Positions 13,643 to 22,618 of a stretch of DNA of 32,894 nucleotides are shown piece by piece (the stretch's first letter is position 1; each line of letters begins with the position of its first letter). The translations under genes were made by a program, and so were the position numbers. The notes below the pieces were generated by a model. That model saw only the letters and a program-made list of their open reading frames with translations. It made no database searches and was not told where the DNA came from. The DNA comes from Bacilli bacterium (lineage in GTDB: Bacteria > Bacillota_I > Bacilli_A > RFN20 > CAG-826): positions 1-32,894 of the forward strand of contig JAILIV010000051.1 in assembly GCA_024695105.1 (NCBI GenBank). Reading direction: 5' to 3'.

Positions 13643-15990
13643 TGGATAAACGCCGCTATTTGTCTTTGTCCGTCCACCAGCTCGTCGACGTTTTGTTGCG
13701 CCAAGGCGACATCGACGACCGGGTGTACAACCAAGAGACGATGGCGGCTGGAAGCCGGCTCCATGGCGAGTACCAATCCAAGCAGGGGGAGAGCTATCTT
13801 TCCGAGCTGCCTTTGTCCTGCAGGGTGGAGGTGGAAGAAGGCGTCATCACGTTGACCGGCAGGGCGGATGGGGTCATCGTCGGTGGGCGCTACCCCATCA
13901 TCGACGAGATCAAAACCACGATCGCCCCAGTAGAGGAATTCGCTTTAGAACAAGAGAGTTGGCACCTTGGGCAAGCGGCATGCTACGCCTATATGTATCT
14001 TCGTATGCAAGGTGGCGATAAATGTGGCGTCCGCCTTACATATTTCCATCAGATTAACACTGACGATAAATTGATTAAGGACTTCGAGTTTTCCTTTTTC
14101 GAACTGGAGAAGATGGTTAAAGGGTATTGCAGCGATTACCTGCGGTTCCTCTCACAGACCTTTAGCCATTACGCTTCTAGGGACGCTTCCAGCAAAGACT
14201 TCCCCTTTCCCTATAACGAGTTCCGGAAAGGGCAACGGGAGTTGGCCCGATACGTCTATGGGGCGGCGAAAAAAGGCGGGACTTTGTTCGTGGAGGCGCC
14301 CACGGGGATCGGTAAGACGATGTCCACCCTTTTCCCCGCGGCCAAAGCGTTTGAGGAAGGGCGATTCGACAAGGTCTTTTACCTTACTGCGAAAAACACG
14401 GGTTCATTAAGCGCGTTAAAGGCCGCGGAGGACATCGCTTCCTCGGGTTTGGACTTGTGGTATGTCCGGCTTTTGGCCAAGGAACGCATCTGCTTTACCC
14501 CAGGGGCGCAGTGCAACCCCGACGAATGCCCCTACGCGAAAGGGTATTTCGGGAAGCTTCGCAACGCCATCAAGGACGCCTTGGAATCCGGGGGACATTT
14601 CGATTCCGCCACGGTCACCGATTTGGCCATGAAGCACGAGCTATGCCCGTTTGAGTTCCAATTGGATTTGTCCAACCACTGCGACGTCGTCATCGCCGAC
14701 TATAACTATTTCTTTGACCCCATCGTGCATTTGGAACGTTATTTCGACGAGACGGTGGACTCCTCGACCTATTTCGCCCTCATTGACGAGGCCCATAACC
14801 TATTGGATCGGGGACGCGATATGTATTCGGCCGAACTATCCACCTCGGTGATCCACGCGGCGCGGAAATCCTTAAAAGGGGATTCGTACAAAGGCATCCG
14901 CGTGGCTTTGGCCAAAATCGAGAAGGCGCTAGAGGACGTCGCTTCTCCCTTCGAGGAGCCTCGGTTCTTGCTGGAGAGCGTGGATGAGGGGCTCATCAAA
15001 ACCATCGCCAACTGGAAGGCCGCGTTTCAACGGGCCAGCAAAAAGAAGACGTTGAAGACCACCTCCGAATACCGGGAATTCTCGCGTCTCGCCAATCGTT
15101 TTTCACGCATTCACGAGGAGCATTTCGATGCTTCTTACCGCGTCTATGGCACCCATTTCCATGACGACGTCACGGTGCGGATGCTTTGCATTGACCCCTG
15201 CGCCAAGCTGAAGGAAAGCGTGGAGAAAGTCAAAGGGGCGGTGCTATTCTCCGCGACCATGTCGCCCATCGATTACCAAATGGACGCCTTGCTTGGGGAT
15301 AAATCTTATCCATATCTCTTGCTGTCTTCGCCATTCCCCAAACAAAACATGAAGCTTATGGTGGCCTCCAAGGTTTCCGTGCGTTACAAAGACCGCGAGT
15401 CCTCACGCGAAGAGGTGGCGGCCTACCTCAAAGCCTTCGTGGAGGGGAAGATGGGCAATTATTTCGTCTTCTTCCCGAGCTATGAGTACATGCAATCCAT
15501 TTTGCCGTCATTAGATTTCGGGGACGCCGAGGTATTGGCCCAATCCCGGCAGATGACCCACCGTGAACGCGATGAATTCCTCCGGCAATTCGGCCCCAAT
15601 CCGGACCATACGAAAGTGGGCTTGCTCATTTTGGGCGGGGCGTTTTCCGAAGGAATCGATTTGGTGGACGACCGTCTGATCGGGGTTGCGGTGGTGGGCA
15701 TTGGCCTGCCCCAAATCGGCATGGAGAACGATTTGATTCGGGCTTATCACGACCAGAAGAGCGGGCAAGGCTTTGCCTATGCCTACAAAGACCCGGGCAT
15801 GAACAAGGTGCTTCAAGCGGTGGGACGGCTCATCCGAAGCGAGACCGACGTCGGGGCCGCGTTATTGATCGACGACCGTTATCTGCAACGGGAGTACCGC
15901 GAACTGTTCTCCCGTATCTACGACCAATACGAGGTCGTGACCTCGCCAAGCGCCGTGGCCCATGCGCTTTCGCGCTTCTACAAGCGTTAG
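13642..15990 (+). CDS. DinG/XPD-family iron-sulfur helicase with N-terminal PD-(D/E)XK nuclease-like domain
   Basis: A 782-residue protein. Residues about 1-180 look like a RecB/Cas4-type PD-(D/E)XK domain: [10 protein letters not shown], then IIDEIKTT (Asp and Glu-x-Lys positions) and [10 protein letters not shown]. The superfamily 2 helicase core follows: Walker [10 protein letters not shown] (near residue 218-226), four cysteines in [15 protein letters not shown] and HELC that match the XPD/DinG iron-sulfur cluster, and the DEAH box at LIDEAHNL (near residue 381). The C-terminal part has VLFSATMS, a long linker, and motif VI as QAVGRLIRS. The family unwinds DNA 5' to 3', probably in repair or with displaced strands. 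Proteins with the same build are common in Clostridia. The gene starts in the fmt stop codon (TAATG) and has no promoter of its own that I can see. Confidence 0.88.
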   Translation: MDKRRYLSLSVHQLVDVLLRQGDIDDRVYNQETMAAGSRLHGEYQSKQGESYLSELPLSCRVEVEEGVITLTGRADGVIVGGRYPIIDEIKTTIAPVEEFALEQESWHLGQAACYAYMYLRMQGGDKCGVRLTYFHQINTDDKLIKDFEFSFFELEKMVKGYCSDYLRFLSQTFSHYASRDASSKDFPFPYNEFRKGQRELARYVYGAAKKGGTLFVEAPTGIGKTMSTLFPAAKAFEEGRFDKVFYLTAKNTGSLSALKAAEDIASSGLDLWYVRLLAKERICFTPGAQCNPDECPYAKGYFGKLRNAIKDALESGGHFDSATVTDLAMKHELCPFEFQLDLSNHCDVVIADYNYFFDPIVHLERYFDETVDSSTYFALIDEAHNLLDRGRDMYSAELSTSVIHAARKSLKGDSYKGIRVALAKIEKALEDVASPFEEPRFLLESVDEGLIKTIANWKAAFQRASKKKTLKTTSEYREFSRLANRFSRIHEEHFDASYRVYGTHFHDDVTVRMLCIDPCAKLKESVEKVKGAVLFSATMSPIDYQMDALLGDKSYPYLLLSSPFPKQNMKLMVASKVSVRYKDRESSREEVAAYLKAFVEGKMGNYFVFFPSYEYMQSILPSLDFGDAEVLAQSRQMTHRERDEFLRQFGPNPDHTKVGLLILGGAFSEGIDLVDDRLIGVAVVGIGLPQIGMENDLIRAYHDQKSGQGFAYAYKDPGMNKVLQAVGRLIRSETDVGAALLIDDRYLQREYRELFSRIYDQYEVVTSPSAVAHALSRFYKR

Positions 15991-15996
15991 GCGCGC

Positions 15997-16025
15997 TTTA
16001 TTTGCCTGCGCAAGTCCGTTATAAT
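15997..16025 (+). promoter_or_regulatory. lepA promoter (probable leaderless or near-leaderless start)
   Basis: TTTATT (15997-16002) and a perfect TATAAT (16020-16025) are 17 bp apart. The -10 box ends 9 nt before ATG 16035 and no Shine-Dalgarno lies between. Confidence 0.55.
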
Positions 16026-16034
16026 GCGTCCGCT

Positions 16035-17846
16035 ATGAGCTTTGACCCCGCCCACATCCGAAACTTCTCGATCATCGCCCACATCGACCATGGGAAATCC
16101 ACCCTGGCAGACCGCATTTTGGAATTGACCGGCACGGTGTCCAAACGCGACATGAAGGAGCAGTTGCTCGACTCCATGGACTTGGAGCGGGAGCGCGGCA
16201 TCACGATCAAACTCAACGCCGTCACCGTGACCTATAAGGCCAAAGACGGCCAAACCTACATCTATAACCTCATCGATACACCGGGGCATGTCGACTTCAC
16301 CTATGAGGTGAGCCGTAGCCTCGCGGCCTGCGAAGGCGCGCTTTTGGTGGTGGACGCCACCCAAGGCGTGCAAGCCCAGACCTTGGCCAACGTCTATTTG
16401 GCCATCGATAACGATTTAATGGTCGTGCCCGTCATCAATAAGGTCGATCTTCCTTCCGCCCAGCCGGACTTCGTCAAAGACGAAATCGAGTCCCGCGTGG
16501 GTATCGATTGCTCTTCCGCTTGCTTGGTTTCCGCCAAGACGGGATTGGGAGTGGAAGACGTATTGGAGCGCATCGTCACCGAGATCCCTGCCCCAAGCGG
16601 CAAAGCCGAAGATCCCCTGAGGGCGCTTATCTTCGATTCCTATTACGATCCTTATCGGGGCGTCATCGTCTTGATCCGCGTCAAAGACGGCGCGGTGAAG
16701 GTGGGGGACACCATCCACCTGATGCAGGCAAATAAGGATTATTTGGTCACCGAGGTGGGCATCCGCACGCCCGATGAACTGAAGGTAGCCTCCCTGCAAG
16801 CGGGCGAAGTCGGGTATTTGGCCGCCCAGATCAAAGACATCCGCGACGTGCGCCCCGGCGAAACGATCACCTTGGCGGAGCGTCCCGCCTTGACCCCGCT
16901 TCCTGGCTACCGCAAGATCAATCCGATGGTCTATTGCGGCCTCTATCCCGTCGATTCGAAAGAATACGGGGCCTTGAAGGACGCTTTGGCGAAACTATCT
17001 TTGAACGACGCTTCCCTTTTATGGGAACCCGAGACCTCCCAAGCCCTTGGATTCGGCTTCCGGTGCGGCTTTTTGGGATTGCTCCACATGGACGTGGTGC
17101 AGGAGCGATTGGAACGCGAATACCATCTGAACCTTATCCTTACCGCCCCTTCGGTCGTCTACCACGTCAAACTGACTTCGGGCGAGATGATCGAGATCGA
17201 CAACCCCTCCAAACTCCCCGACCCCAGCCACATCGCCGCCATCGAGGAGCCCTTCGTGAAGGCGGACATCATGTCCCCCAAGGAATACGTGGGGCCGATC
17301 ATGGAGCTATGCCAGCAAAAGCGGGGCGTCTACCAAGACCTTGTCTATTTCGACGACACCCGCGTCATATTGACCTACGACTTGCCGCTTTCGGAGATCA
17401 TTTTCGACTTCTTCGACAAGTTGAAGAGCTTCACGAAAGGCTATGCTTCCTTGGACTATGAGTTAAAGGACTACCGCGCCTCCGAGCTATGCAAGCTCGA
17501 CATCTTGCTTAACGGCCAGCAGATCGACGCCCTTTCGAGCATCGTCCATCGCCCGAGTGCCTATAAGCGCGGTTTGGCCATCGTGTCGCGGTTAAAGAAA
17601 ATCATCCCAAGACAGCAATTCGAGGTTCCCGTACAGGCCGCGATCGGGGGCAAGGTCATCGCCAGAGCCGACATCAAATCGATGCGTAAAGACGTCTTGG
17701 CCAAGTGCTACGGCGGCGACATCTCCCGTAAGAAGAAGCTGTTAGAGAAGCAAAAGGAAGGCAAGAAGCGTATGAAGGCCATCGGCTCGGTGGAAGTGCC
17801 CCAGGAAGCCTTCATGGCGGTGCTTTCCATCGATGAGGAAGAATAA
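16035..17846 (+). CDS. lepA: Elongation factor 4 (LepA), ribosome-back-translocating GTPase
   Basis: A 603-residue translational GTPase of normal LepA length. It starts [23 protein letters not shown], the usual LepA opening. GTPase motifs are AHIDHGKST (G1), DTPGHVDF (G3) and NKVDLPSA (G4). The elongation-factor-G-like domains follow, and the LepA-specific C-terminal domain with [22 protein letters not shown] and the end [11 protein letters not shown] is present. LepA acts on stalled or mistranslocated ribosomes at the membrane or in low-energy conditions. The frame is open from 16002, but homology and the -10 box at 16020-16025 favour ATG 16035. In Bacillota lepA commonly precedes hemW and hrcA, as seen here after an insertion of two genes. 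Confidence 0.97.
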   Translation: MSFDPAHIRNFSIIAHIDHGKSTLADRILELTGTVSKRDMKEQLLDSMDLERERGITIKLNAVTVTYKAKDGQTYIYNLIDTPGHVDFTYEVSRSLAACEGALLVVDATQGVQAQTLANVYLAIDNDLMVVPVINKVDLPSAQPDFVKDEIESRVGIDCSSACLVSAKTGLGVEDVLERIVTEIPAPSGKAEDPLRALIFDSYYDPYRGVIVLIRVKDGAVKVGDTIHLMQANKDYLVTEVGIRTPDELKVASLQAGEVGYLAAQIKDIRDVRPGETITLAERPALTPLPGYRKINPMVYCGLYPVDSKEYGALKDALAKLSLNDASLLWEPETSQALGFGFRCGFLGLLHMDVVQERLEREYHLNLILTAPSVVYHVKLTSGEMIEIDNPSKLPDPSHIAAIEEPFVKADIMSPKEYVGPIMELCQQKRGVYQDLVYFDDTRVILTYDLPLSEIIFDFFDKLKSFTKGYASLDYELKDYRASELCKLDILLNGQQIDALSSIVHRPSAYKRGLAIVSRLKKIIPRQQFEVPVQAAIGGKVIARADIKSMRKDVLAKCYGGDISRKKKLLEKQKEGKKRMKAIGSVEVPQEAFMAVLSIDEEE

Positions 17847-17883
17847 AACGGCGTAGCAGGTTGCCGAATTAGTAGTTTTTTGG

Positions 17884-17912
17884 TTGATTAATCTCCCGCG
17901 CGATTCCATAAT
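17884..17912 (+). promoter_or_regulatory. Promoter of the Fic-like gene
   Basis: TTGATT (17884-17889) and CATAAT (17907-17912) are exactly 17 bp apart. The predicted transcript begins about 8 nt before ATG 17927, too short for a normal Shine-Dalgarno, and none is seen. Confidence 0.55.
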
Positions 17913-17926
17913 TTCAGCAAGAAACC

Positions 17927-19420
17927 ATGGCCAACAACGAAGAGATATATTTCCGGTATACCGACCTCAATTACGTCAACGAGCGGGATTTCTACAAAGC
18001 CCTCGGATCGACGTTATTGGAACGCCTTTGGACCGGGATGCTCAAATACCGCCAGGACAACAGCGACAAAACCGCGTTGCGCAATTTGGCGCAGGCCCCG
18101 TTCACGCTGACCCGCACCACGCGATTAAAGGCCAAATACAATGCCTTCTATGCCAAGCTGATGGCGGTTTCTTCCGAGTTTTCGAAGTTCGATCCCATGC
18201 CCGATGAGGGGCAAAGGGGCAAGCGCAACGCCTTATACCAATGCCTCAAAGCCGCCTGCGACCTAGAGGGCGTCAAGCTTTCCGAACCGACCCTTCGCAC
18301 GATGGTGGCGGGACTTGATTCCGGCGACCGCAATGGGTCGGGGATCCCTGGCTACCGCGACTATCTTTTGGGCAAGGTCAACCCTTCTGGCGTCACGCTG
18401 GAAGATAGCTTCCGCAGCCTCTTTGAGGCTTTCGGGGGAAGCAAGGAACTCATCCTTTTCTACCGCACGACCGATCCAAGCGCCAACCTAGGCCGCGCCG
18501 CCGACTACGCGAAGACCGGTGGCCTTGATTCCTATATCGCCAATTTGGAGGACTTCATTTCCGAAGACCCCTTGTTCCCTCTAGGAAAGGCATTCCTAGC
18601 GGGCTTCTTCGTGTCGTACCTTGAGATGTTTGAGGCCCATAACGGCTTGGCCGCCTGCGCATTGACCAAACGGTTGCTTGCGGAATCGGGCATTGGGCCG
18701 CTTGCGATGCTTTTGCCTTTGGAATCCGCCTTTGCCTTGACCCCCGCGGCCAAGGACGCCTTCGCCGAAAGCGCACGCACCGCCGACTTCACCTACGCCT
18801 TCCTCCATTTCATCAACGTCTTGGATCCTCTTATCGACGGGCTTTACGACGATTGGGCCAAGACCCGCGCCGAGGCGGTGAAACGCGAATACCGCTCCGT
18901 CCCCCATGAGGAGAAGGTGGAACCCGCCGCCGTCCCGGAAGAGGTGGCCCCCTCGGTGGAGGAATCCCCGATGGAAGAGGTGCCCGTGGCCCCGAGCGAG
19001 GAAATGGTCGAGGTGCCCGTGGTCACCCCTGAGCCTCCCGCGCAGGCAGAAGAGCCCGAGGAGCCCGTTTCGGGTAAAGGCCATATCTCCCCGGAGGTAC
19101 CGGTGCTTGAATCGATTCCCGCGATCGATCCGAGCGCATATGCGCCTCGGGCGTCGCTAAGCGACAAAGAGGTGAAGATGTTCGCCCGCTACATCGTCGA
19201 GACCCATCCCGACATCTCCAAGCAGCAGGCCCTCTTCTTTGCTTCCCACCATATCCTGGGCCGTTACTACACGATCCAAGACTTCAAACGCACGATGAAG
19301 GTGGCCTACGAGACCGCCCGCACGTCGATGGACCGCCTTGCGCAGGCGGGCCTATACAAGAAGCTGCGCATCAAAAACAAATACGTCTACACCCCCCGCA
19401 ACCCCGGGGAGAAGGAGTGA
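17927..19420 (+). CDS. Fic-fold-like protein without the catalytic motif, with acidic proline-rich linker and winged helix
   Basis: A 497-residue protein I do not recognise with certainty. The middle reads like the core of a Fic (AMP-transferase) protein: LFEAFGG, then FLAGFFVSYLEMFEAHNGLAACALTKRLL (near residues 225-250), then SGIGPLAMLLPLESAF, equivalent to the Fic segment after HPFxDGNGR. The HPFxDGNGR motif itself is reduced to AHNGLAACAL, so activity is unlikely. Residues about 325-385 are an acidic, proline-rich linker with repeated VPEE/PVAPSEE-type units, and residues about 410-490 look like a winged-helix domain (FARYIVE, TIQDFKRTMKVAYETARTSMDRLAQAGLY), as Fic proteins often carry. 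The gene lies between lepA and a small membrane protein, from which it is separated by 6 bp, suggesting an operon running into hemW. The Fic assignment is an inference from patterns; a generic helical regulator is the alternative. Confidence 0.6.
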   Translation: MANNEEIYFRYTDLNYVNERDFYKALGSTLLERLWTGMLKYRQDNSDKTALRNLAQAPFTLTRTTRLKAKYNAFYAKLMAVSSEFSKFDPMPDEGQRGKRNALYQCLKAACDLEGVKLSEPTLRTMVAGLDSGDRNGSGIPGYRDYLLGKVNPSGVTLEDSFRSLFEAFGGSKELILFYRTTDPSANLGRAADYAKTGGLDSYIANLEDFISEDPLFPLGKAFLAGFFVSYLEMFEAHNGLAACALTKRLLAESGIGPLAMLLPLESAFALTPAAKDAFAESARTADFTYAFLHFINVLDPLIDGLYDDWAKTRAEAVKREYRSVPHEEKVEPAAVPEEVAPSVEESPMEEVPVAPSEEMVEVPVVTPEPPAQAEEPEEPVSGKGHISPEVPVLESIPAIDPSAYAPRASLSDKEVKMFARYIVETHPDISKQQALFFASHHILGRYYTIQDFKRTMKVAYETARTSMDRLAQAGLYKKLRIKNKYVYTPRNPGEKE

Positions 19421-19426
19421 TTCCCC

Positions 19427-19687
19427 ATGTTCATACTCGACGCCTTTCCACCCATCCTTACCGTCTTGATCCTCGTGGCCGCGTTCGGCCTGATCGTCTT
19501 GATCGTCATTTTGATCAAGAAGAAATCCAAGTTCTTCAAATCCGACGAGGGCCCCAAATCCGACAAAGAGATCGCCGCGGAGGAGCTCGACCGCCTTTTG
19601 GAACCCGTCGAGGAGATGAAACCCGTCGGAGAAGAAGGCAAAGAGCCTGCACCCGAAGAGAAGGATGACAAGCCCGAAGAGGAATAG
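19427..19687 (+). CDS. Small single-pass membrane protein with acidic tail
   Basis: An 86-residue protein with one hydrophobic segment at about residues 8-30 (FPPILTVLILVAAFGLIVLIVILI), a basic KKKSKFF stop-transfer, and a long acidic tail rich in Glu, Lys and Pro (AAEELDRLLEPVEEMKP, EEKDDKPEEE). This predicts an N-out anchor with the acidic tail in the cytoplasm. The start at 19427 has a GAGAAGGAG site 6-8 nt upstream and lies 6 bp after the stop of the Fic-like gene. Its last 23 bp overlap the hemW start. Function unknown; the close packing suggests it works with the Fic-like protein. Confidence 0.72.
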   Translation: MFILDAFPPILTVLILVAAFGLIVLIVILIKKKSKFFKSDEGPKSDKEIAAEELDRLLEPVEEMKPVGEEGKEPAPEEKDDKPEEE

Positions 19688-20777
19688 TCCTTCCATCGAG
19701 GCCCTTTACGTCCATATCCCCTTTTGTAAGGGGATTTGCCCGTATTGCGACTTCCCCAAAGTCTATTACGACCCCAACTGGGCCGACGCTTATCTAGCCC
19801 GCCTAGAAGAAGAGGCCGCCACGCGTTGCGTGGGGCCTTTTTCCACCCTTTACGTGGGCGGGGGCACCCCCAGCGCGTTAAGTCCGAAGCAATTAGAACG
19901 TCTTTTGTCTTTCCTTGCCCCTTTCCTTAAGGAAGGAGGGGAGTTTAGCATGGAAGCAAATCCCGAATCGTTGGACGAGGAGAAAATTGCCTTGTTGGCC
20001 CGTTATGGCGTGAACCGGGTGTCTTTGGGCGTGCAATCGTGTCAGGAAAAGGGCATCAAGACCTTAGGGAGGAACCACGACAGGGAAATGGTCCAAAAGG
20101 CCATTGATTCGTTACGGCGTCATGGCATAGCCAACATCAACTTGGATCTGATGTATGGCTTCCCGGACCAAAGCGAAGATGACCTTCTTAGGGACATCGC
20201 GGATTTCCTCTCCTTCGGCGTGCCCCATCTATCGTGCTATTCCCTGATTTTGGAGCAGGGGACCGTTTACGCGACGCGTGGGGTGCAGCCATTGGACGAG
20301 GACACGCAGCAAAGGTATTTCGACATCGTTTTGGAGACGTTAGAAAAAGCGGGCTATGCCCGTTATGAGATCTCCAATTTCGCCAAGCCTGGCTTCCAGT
20401 GCCTCCATAACCGCGCGTATTGGAAGGATTTGCGCTATATCGGCTTAGGCTTAGGCGCGGCCAGCTACGAGGGAAACGTGCGAAGGAACAACACCAAAAG
20501 CCTTTCTCGTTACCTTGACGGGCGGTTCCTAGGTGAGGAAGAAACGTTAGATGAAGCAGGGGAACTTGAGGATTATTTCCTCACGAATTTGCGTTTGGTC
20601 GAGGGATTCACGTTAAAAGAATTCGAGGATCGGTTCGGGTTTTCGTTTTTGGAACGTTATGGGGACAAGGCCCATCGACTGGAAAAACGTGGTTTGCTAT
20701 CCACGGGAAATGGCCGAGTCGTCTGCACCAAATTGGGTTTGGACCTGCTCGACATGGTCCTGCTGGAACTATTCTGA
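19665..20777 (+). CDS. hemW: Heme chaperone HemW (radical SAM, formerly oxygen-independent coproporphyrinogen oxidase-like)
   Basis: A 370-residue radical SAM protein. The cluster motif is CKGICPYCDF (CxxxCxxC) near residue 21, followed by TLYVGGGTPSAL, NRVSLGVQS and ANINLDLMYGFP, in the order of the HemN/HemW family. The C-terminal domain (EDYFLTNLRLVEGFTLKEFEDRFG) matches HemW. HemW binds heme and delivers it to apoproteins; the older name for this family was coproporphyrinogen oxidase. The position before hrcA is typical of Bacillota. The start at 19665 overlaps the preceding gene by 23 bp; GAGAAGG abuts it directly, so the exact start has some doubt. A TTCG-loop terminator follows. Confidence 0.9.
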   Translation: MTSPKRNSPSIEALYVHIPFCKGICPYCDFPKVYYDPNWADAYLARLEEEAATRCVGPFSTLYVGGGTPSALSPKQLERLLSFLAPFLKEGGEFSMEANPESLDEEKIALLARYGVNRVSLGVQSCQEKGIKTLGRNHDREMVQKAIDSLRRHGIANINLDLMYGFPDQSEDDLLRDIADFLSFGVPHLSCYSLILEQGTVYATRGVQPLDEDTQQRYFDIVLETLEKAGYARYEISNFAKPGFQCLHNRAYWKDLRYIGLGLGAASYEGNVRRNNTKSLSRYLDGRFLGEEETLDEAGELEDYFLTNLRLVEGFTLKEFEDRFGFSFLERYGDKAHRLEKRGLLSTGNGRVVCTKLGLDLLDMVLLELF

Positions 20778-20792
20778 GTCACCTCCAGATTG

Positions 20793-20815
20793 AGGCGCCT
20801 TCGGGCGTTTTTCTT
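20793..20815 (+). terminator. Terminator after hemW
   Basis: AGGCGCC (20793-20799) pairs with GGCGTTT (20804-20810) with two G-T pairs around a TTCG tetraloop, followed by T-rich sequence. Confidence 0.75.
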
Positions 20816-20843
20816 TATGCGCGCACACAAATATATAAGGTTT

Positions 20844-20870
20844 TTGGCACTTCTTGCTTGACAGTGCTAA
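20844..20870 (+). promoter_or_regulatory. CIRCE operator 1 (HrcA site overlapping the -35 box)
   Basis: TTGGCACTT (20844-20852), a 9-bp spacer and CAGTGCTAA (20862-20870) match CIRCE (TTAGCACTC-N9-GAGTGCTAA) at 15 of 18 positions. The right half covers the end of the -35 box. Confidence 0.8.
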
Positions 20871-20885
20871 CGACCTCCCTATAAT
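20858..20885 (+). promoter_or_regulatory. Sigma-A promoter of the hrcA heat-shock operon
   Basis: TTGACA (20858-20863) and TATAAT (20880-20885) are perfect consensus boxes 16 bp apart. The promoter sits between the two CIRCE elements. Confidence 0.9.
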
Positions 20886-20889
20886 GTCC

Positions 20890-20916
20890 TTAGCACTCGA
20901 AAACAACGACTGCCAG
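20890..20916 (+). promoter_or_regulatory. CIRCE operator 2 (HrcA site in the transcribed leader)
   Basis: TTAGCACTC (20890-20898) is a perfect left half; after 9 bp GACTGCCAG (20908-20916) matches the right half at 6 of 9 positions. It covers the transcription start region and leads straight into AAAGGAGG. Confidence 0.75.
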
Positions 20917-20929
20917 AAAGGAGGAGAAG

Positions 20930-22024
20930 ATGACCCGCAAGGAAACGATACTCAAACTCATCGTCGAACACTTCATCAAGACGGCCCAACCCGTGGGCAG
21001 CCAGACGTTGCTCGACGAATACGGGCTTACGTGCTCCTCGGCGACGATCCGCAACGAGATGAACGCGCTGGAGAAGGATGGGATGCTGGAAAAGACCCAC
21101 GCTTCCTCTGGACGCGTGCCAAGCTCCGAGGGTTACCGCTACTACGTCGAGCATCTCCGCGACGACCGCGTCGATAACCGGGTGAAATTCGCCCTCGCCT
21201 CGGTGCTGGAGAAACGTACCCAATCCGTGGAAGAGGTGATCGAGCAATCCTGCCAGATCCTCTCCTCGATGACCAACCTCGCCTCCGTGGTCTTAGGCCC
21301 GAAGGTGAGCGAGGAAAAACTCGTCTCGGTCCAAGTCATCCCCCTCTCGCCCACCACGGCCACGGCGGTGTTCGTCACCGACCAAGGCTATGTGGAGAAC
21401 AAGACGTTCGTGCTTGAGCAAGGCGCCTCCTCGGAGGAAGTCCAAAAGACCGTGACCCTGCTCAACGACCGCCTCAAGGGCACCCCGATCGTCGACCTCG
21501 TCCCCAAGATGGAGGCCATGCGCCCGGCGGTGACCGACTACGTGGTGGGGCAGGACGTGGTGTACCAGGCGCTGATGGAGGCATTCCTCCGCTTCGCCGG
21601 CGACCGCCTCAACCTCTATGGCAAGGACAAGTTGTTCGAGCAACCCGAATTCGCCGATGACGCGAAGAAGCTGCGTAAAGTGCTTAGCCTCCTTGACGAC
21701 CCTAAGGCCCTGCGGGAAGCCCTGCAGGACGTGGAGGAGGAGCCCAAGTGCGACGAAAACGTCGACTTCCGCTTCGCCGGGGAGGAACAAGACCTCGCGA
21801 TCGTCTCCGCCAAAGTCAACGTCCCGGGCGGGCAATCCACCTCGATCTCGTTGGTGGGTCCGACCCGCATGGACTATGACTCCGCGGTAGGGATGCTACG
21901 TTACGTGGCCAAGACCCTCGACGAATACTTCAAAGCACTGGAAGGAGGAAACGAAGAATGCCCGAAGAAAACAACGAGCAATCCCAGCAAACCCACGAAG
22001 AAGAAAGCCCCCAAGAAGAGCTAG
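20930..22024 (+). CDS. hrcA: Heat-inducible transcription repressor HrcA
   Basis: A 364-residue repressor. The N-terminal winged helix includes ILKLIVEHFIKTAQPVGSQTLL and SSATIRNEMNALEKDGMLEK, followed by HASSGRVPSSEGYRYYVEHL, the hallmark of HrcA. The central and C-terminal GAF-like part includes TNLASVVLGP and GPTRMDYDSAVGMLRYVAKTL. HrcA binds CIRCE and represses this operon; it is stabilised by GroEL in Bacillus. The start at 20930 has AAAGGAGG at 20917-20924. The operon leader carries two CIRCE sites, which fits autoregulation. The C-terminal tail (CPKKTTSNPSKPTKKKAPKKS) is a lysine-rich extension that is encoded wholly within the 67-bp overlap with grpE. Confidence 0.96.
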   Translation: MTRKETILKLIVEHFIKTAQPVGSQTLLDEYGLTCSSATIRNEMNALEKDGMLEKTHASSGRVPSSEGYRYYVEHLRDDRVDNRVKFALASVLEKRTQSVEEVIEQSCQILSSMTNLASVVLGPKVSEEKLVSVQVIPLSPTTATAVFVTDQGYVENKTFVLEQGASSEEVQKTVTLLNDRLKGTPIVDLVPKMEAMRPAVTDYVVGQDVVYQALMEAFLRFAGDRLNLYGKDKLFEQPEFADDAKKLRKVLSLLDDPKALREALQDVEEEPKCDENVDFRFAGEEQDLAIVSAKVNVPGGQSTSISLVGPTRMDYDSAVGMLRYVAKTLDEYFKALEGGNEECPKKTTSNPSKPTKKKAPKKS

Positions 22025-22590
22025 TGGAAGAGGTGAAGGGGAAGAAAGTACCCGCCAAGAAATACCAAGCCGCCTTGGAGGAACTCGAGAAAGCCAAAGC
22101 CGACGCGGCCCACTGGAAGAACGAATACTACAAGGCCTACGCCGATACCCAGAACCTCCGCAGATCGCTGGAGGCCGAGCAACGGACCATGTACCGTTAC
22201 CGGGCCGAAGGGTTCTTAGGCGAGTTGCTCCCCGCGCTAGACGCCTTCCATATGGCGTTAGACGCCCCCGCCCCCACGAAGGAGGCCAGCAACTACCAGA
22301 TCGGCTTCACCTACATCTACAACCAAATCATCGCGGCCCTGACCGCGGAAGGGCTCTCCGAGCTCACCCCCAAAGTCGGCGACCCCTTCGACGCGGGCTA
22401 TATGAACGCAATCGAAGCCACCGAGACCGAGGAAGTGCCCAACAACCACGTCCTCAAGGTCCATTCCAAAGGCTACAAACTCCATGACCGCCTGATTCGG
22501 GCGGCGATGGTCACCGTGGCCAAAACCCCCAAGCAAGAACCCGCGGAAGAGAAGAAGGAAGAAAACCCCGAAGCTCCCGCGGAAGCATAA
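21958..22590 (+). CDS. grpE: Nucleotide exchange factor GrpE
   Basis: A 210-residue GrpE. The acidic, disordered N-terminus (MPEENNEQSQQTHEEESPQEE) is followed by the long dimerising helix (YQAALEELEKAKADAAHWKNEYYKAYADTQNLRR) and the beta-domain with GDPFDAGYMNAIEA and SKGYKLHDRLIRAAMVTVAK. It accelerates ADP release from DnaK. The start is supported by AAGGAGG at 21942-21948, inside the coding region of hrcA, so grpE translation begins 67 bp before the hrcA stop. The acidic C-terminus is enriched in Glu, Lys and Pro. It stands 28 bp before dnaK. Confidence 0.95.
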   Translation: MPEENNEQSQQTHEEESPQEELVEEVKGKKVPAKKYQAALEELEKAKADAAHWKNEYYKAYADTQNLRRSLEAEQRTMYRYRAEGFLGELLPALDAFHMALDAPAPTKEASNYQIGFTYIYNQIIAALTAEGLSELTPKVGDPFDAGYMNAIEATETEEVPNNHVLKVHSKGYKLHDRLIRAAMVTVAKTPKQEPAEEKKEENPEAPAEA

Positions 22591-22618
22591 AAAGACCATT
22601 TGAAAGGAGAAATTCACC

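Noticed and set aside
17847-17883. A possible lepA terminator (CGGC/GCCG followed later by TTTTTT).
   Set aside because: The stem is only 4 bp and the T-run is about 10 nt away, so it is too weak to list.
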